From positions 1 to 36,822 of the forward strand of contig CALMWC010000004.1 in the NCBI GenBank assembly GCA_937801655.1: a stretch of DNA of 36,822 nt, given 5' to 3'. Shown here piece after piece: positions 36,822 through 36,822 of the stretch (its first letter is position 1; every line of letters begins with the position of its first letter). The stretch comes from an uncultured Gammaproteobacteria bacterium. GTDB taxonomy: Bacteria > Pseudomonadota > Gammaproteobacteria > Steroidobacterales > UBA11654. Below the pieces are notes generated by a model, which was not told the origin of the DNA, searched no databases, and saw nothing but the letters and a program-made list of their open reading frames with translations. A program made the position numbers and the translations under genes.

Positions 36822-36822
36822 A

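Overview
This window is an AT-rich stretch of core chromosome that most resembles an uncultivated, probably marine, gammaproteobacterium. Evidence for this is the long single-chain PurL, a DUF1820 protein, the nrdR-rib-nusB-thiL-pgpA cluster, adjacent parE-parC, the truA-accD-folC-dedD-cvpA-purF order, a cyclophilin next to lpxH, and an EF-P with Lys34. The taxonomic placement is inference; no marker phylogeny was run. Codon use is A/T-rich throughout except in katG, whose middle looks visibly richer in G and C.

Layout. (1) 1-3204, minus strand: a partial MBL-fold alkyl-sulfatase-like lipoprotein running off the left edge; a P19-type periplasmic iron-transport protein preceded by a 35-residue hydrophobic ORF and a near-consensus Fur box; and an EamA exporter. 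(2) 3359-16274, plus strand: DUF1820 protein, purL, glyA, nrdR, then the riboflavin block ribD-ribE-ribBA(X)-ribH-ribF, followed by nusB, thiL, a small SAM methyltransferase and pgpA. xseB faces this block tail to tail. (3) 16602-18816: katG with a perfect PerR/Fur-like 7-1-7 operator upstream and a hairpin downstream. (4) 18919-23784: parE, parC, efp and a very small hydrophobic ORF overlapping the efp stop. (5) 23796-24760, minus strand: psd and a small membrane ORF downstream of it. (6) 24821-33312, plus strand: prmB, aroC, asd, truA, accD, folC, a short DedD-like SPOR protein, cvpA, purF. (7) 33305-35803, minus strand: lpxH, secreted cyclophilin, folD and a small membrane ORF. (8) 35939 to the end: tRNA-Pro(UGG), an unrecognised secreted protein behind a 35-bp perfect palindrome, and tRNA-Arg(UCU).

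The genes cover purine synthesis (purL, purF), one-carbon/folate metabolism (glyA, folD, folC), riboflavin and FAD, thiamine pyrophosphate, phospholipids (pgpA, psd), fatty-acid initiation (accD), lipid A (lpxH), the aspartate and shikimate pathways (asd, aroC), DNA topology and repair (parEC, xseB), and translation support (efp, prmB, truA, tRNAs).

The points most worth a second look are: accD is split by one extra base; psd appears to begin with ATT behind a strong Shine-Dalgarno; pgpA has no in-frame ATG or GTG before its conserved core; a PerR-like operator precedes katG; a Fur box precedes the iron-protein operon; a long palindrome precedes the orphan secreted gene; and there are four small hydrophobic ORFs. 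I see no CRISPR array, transposase, prophage or clearly new multi-gene system.
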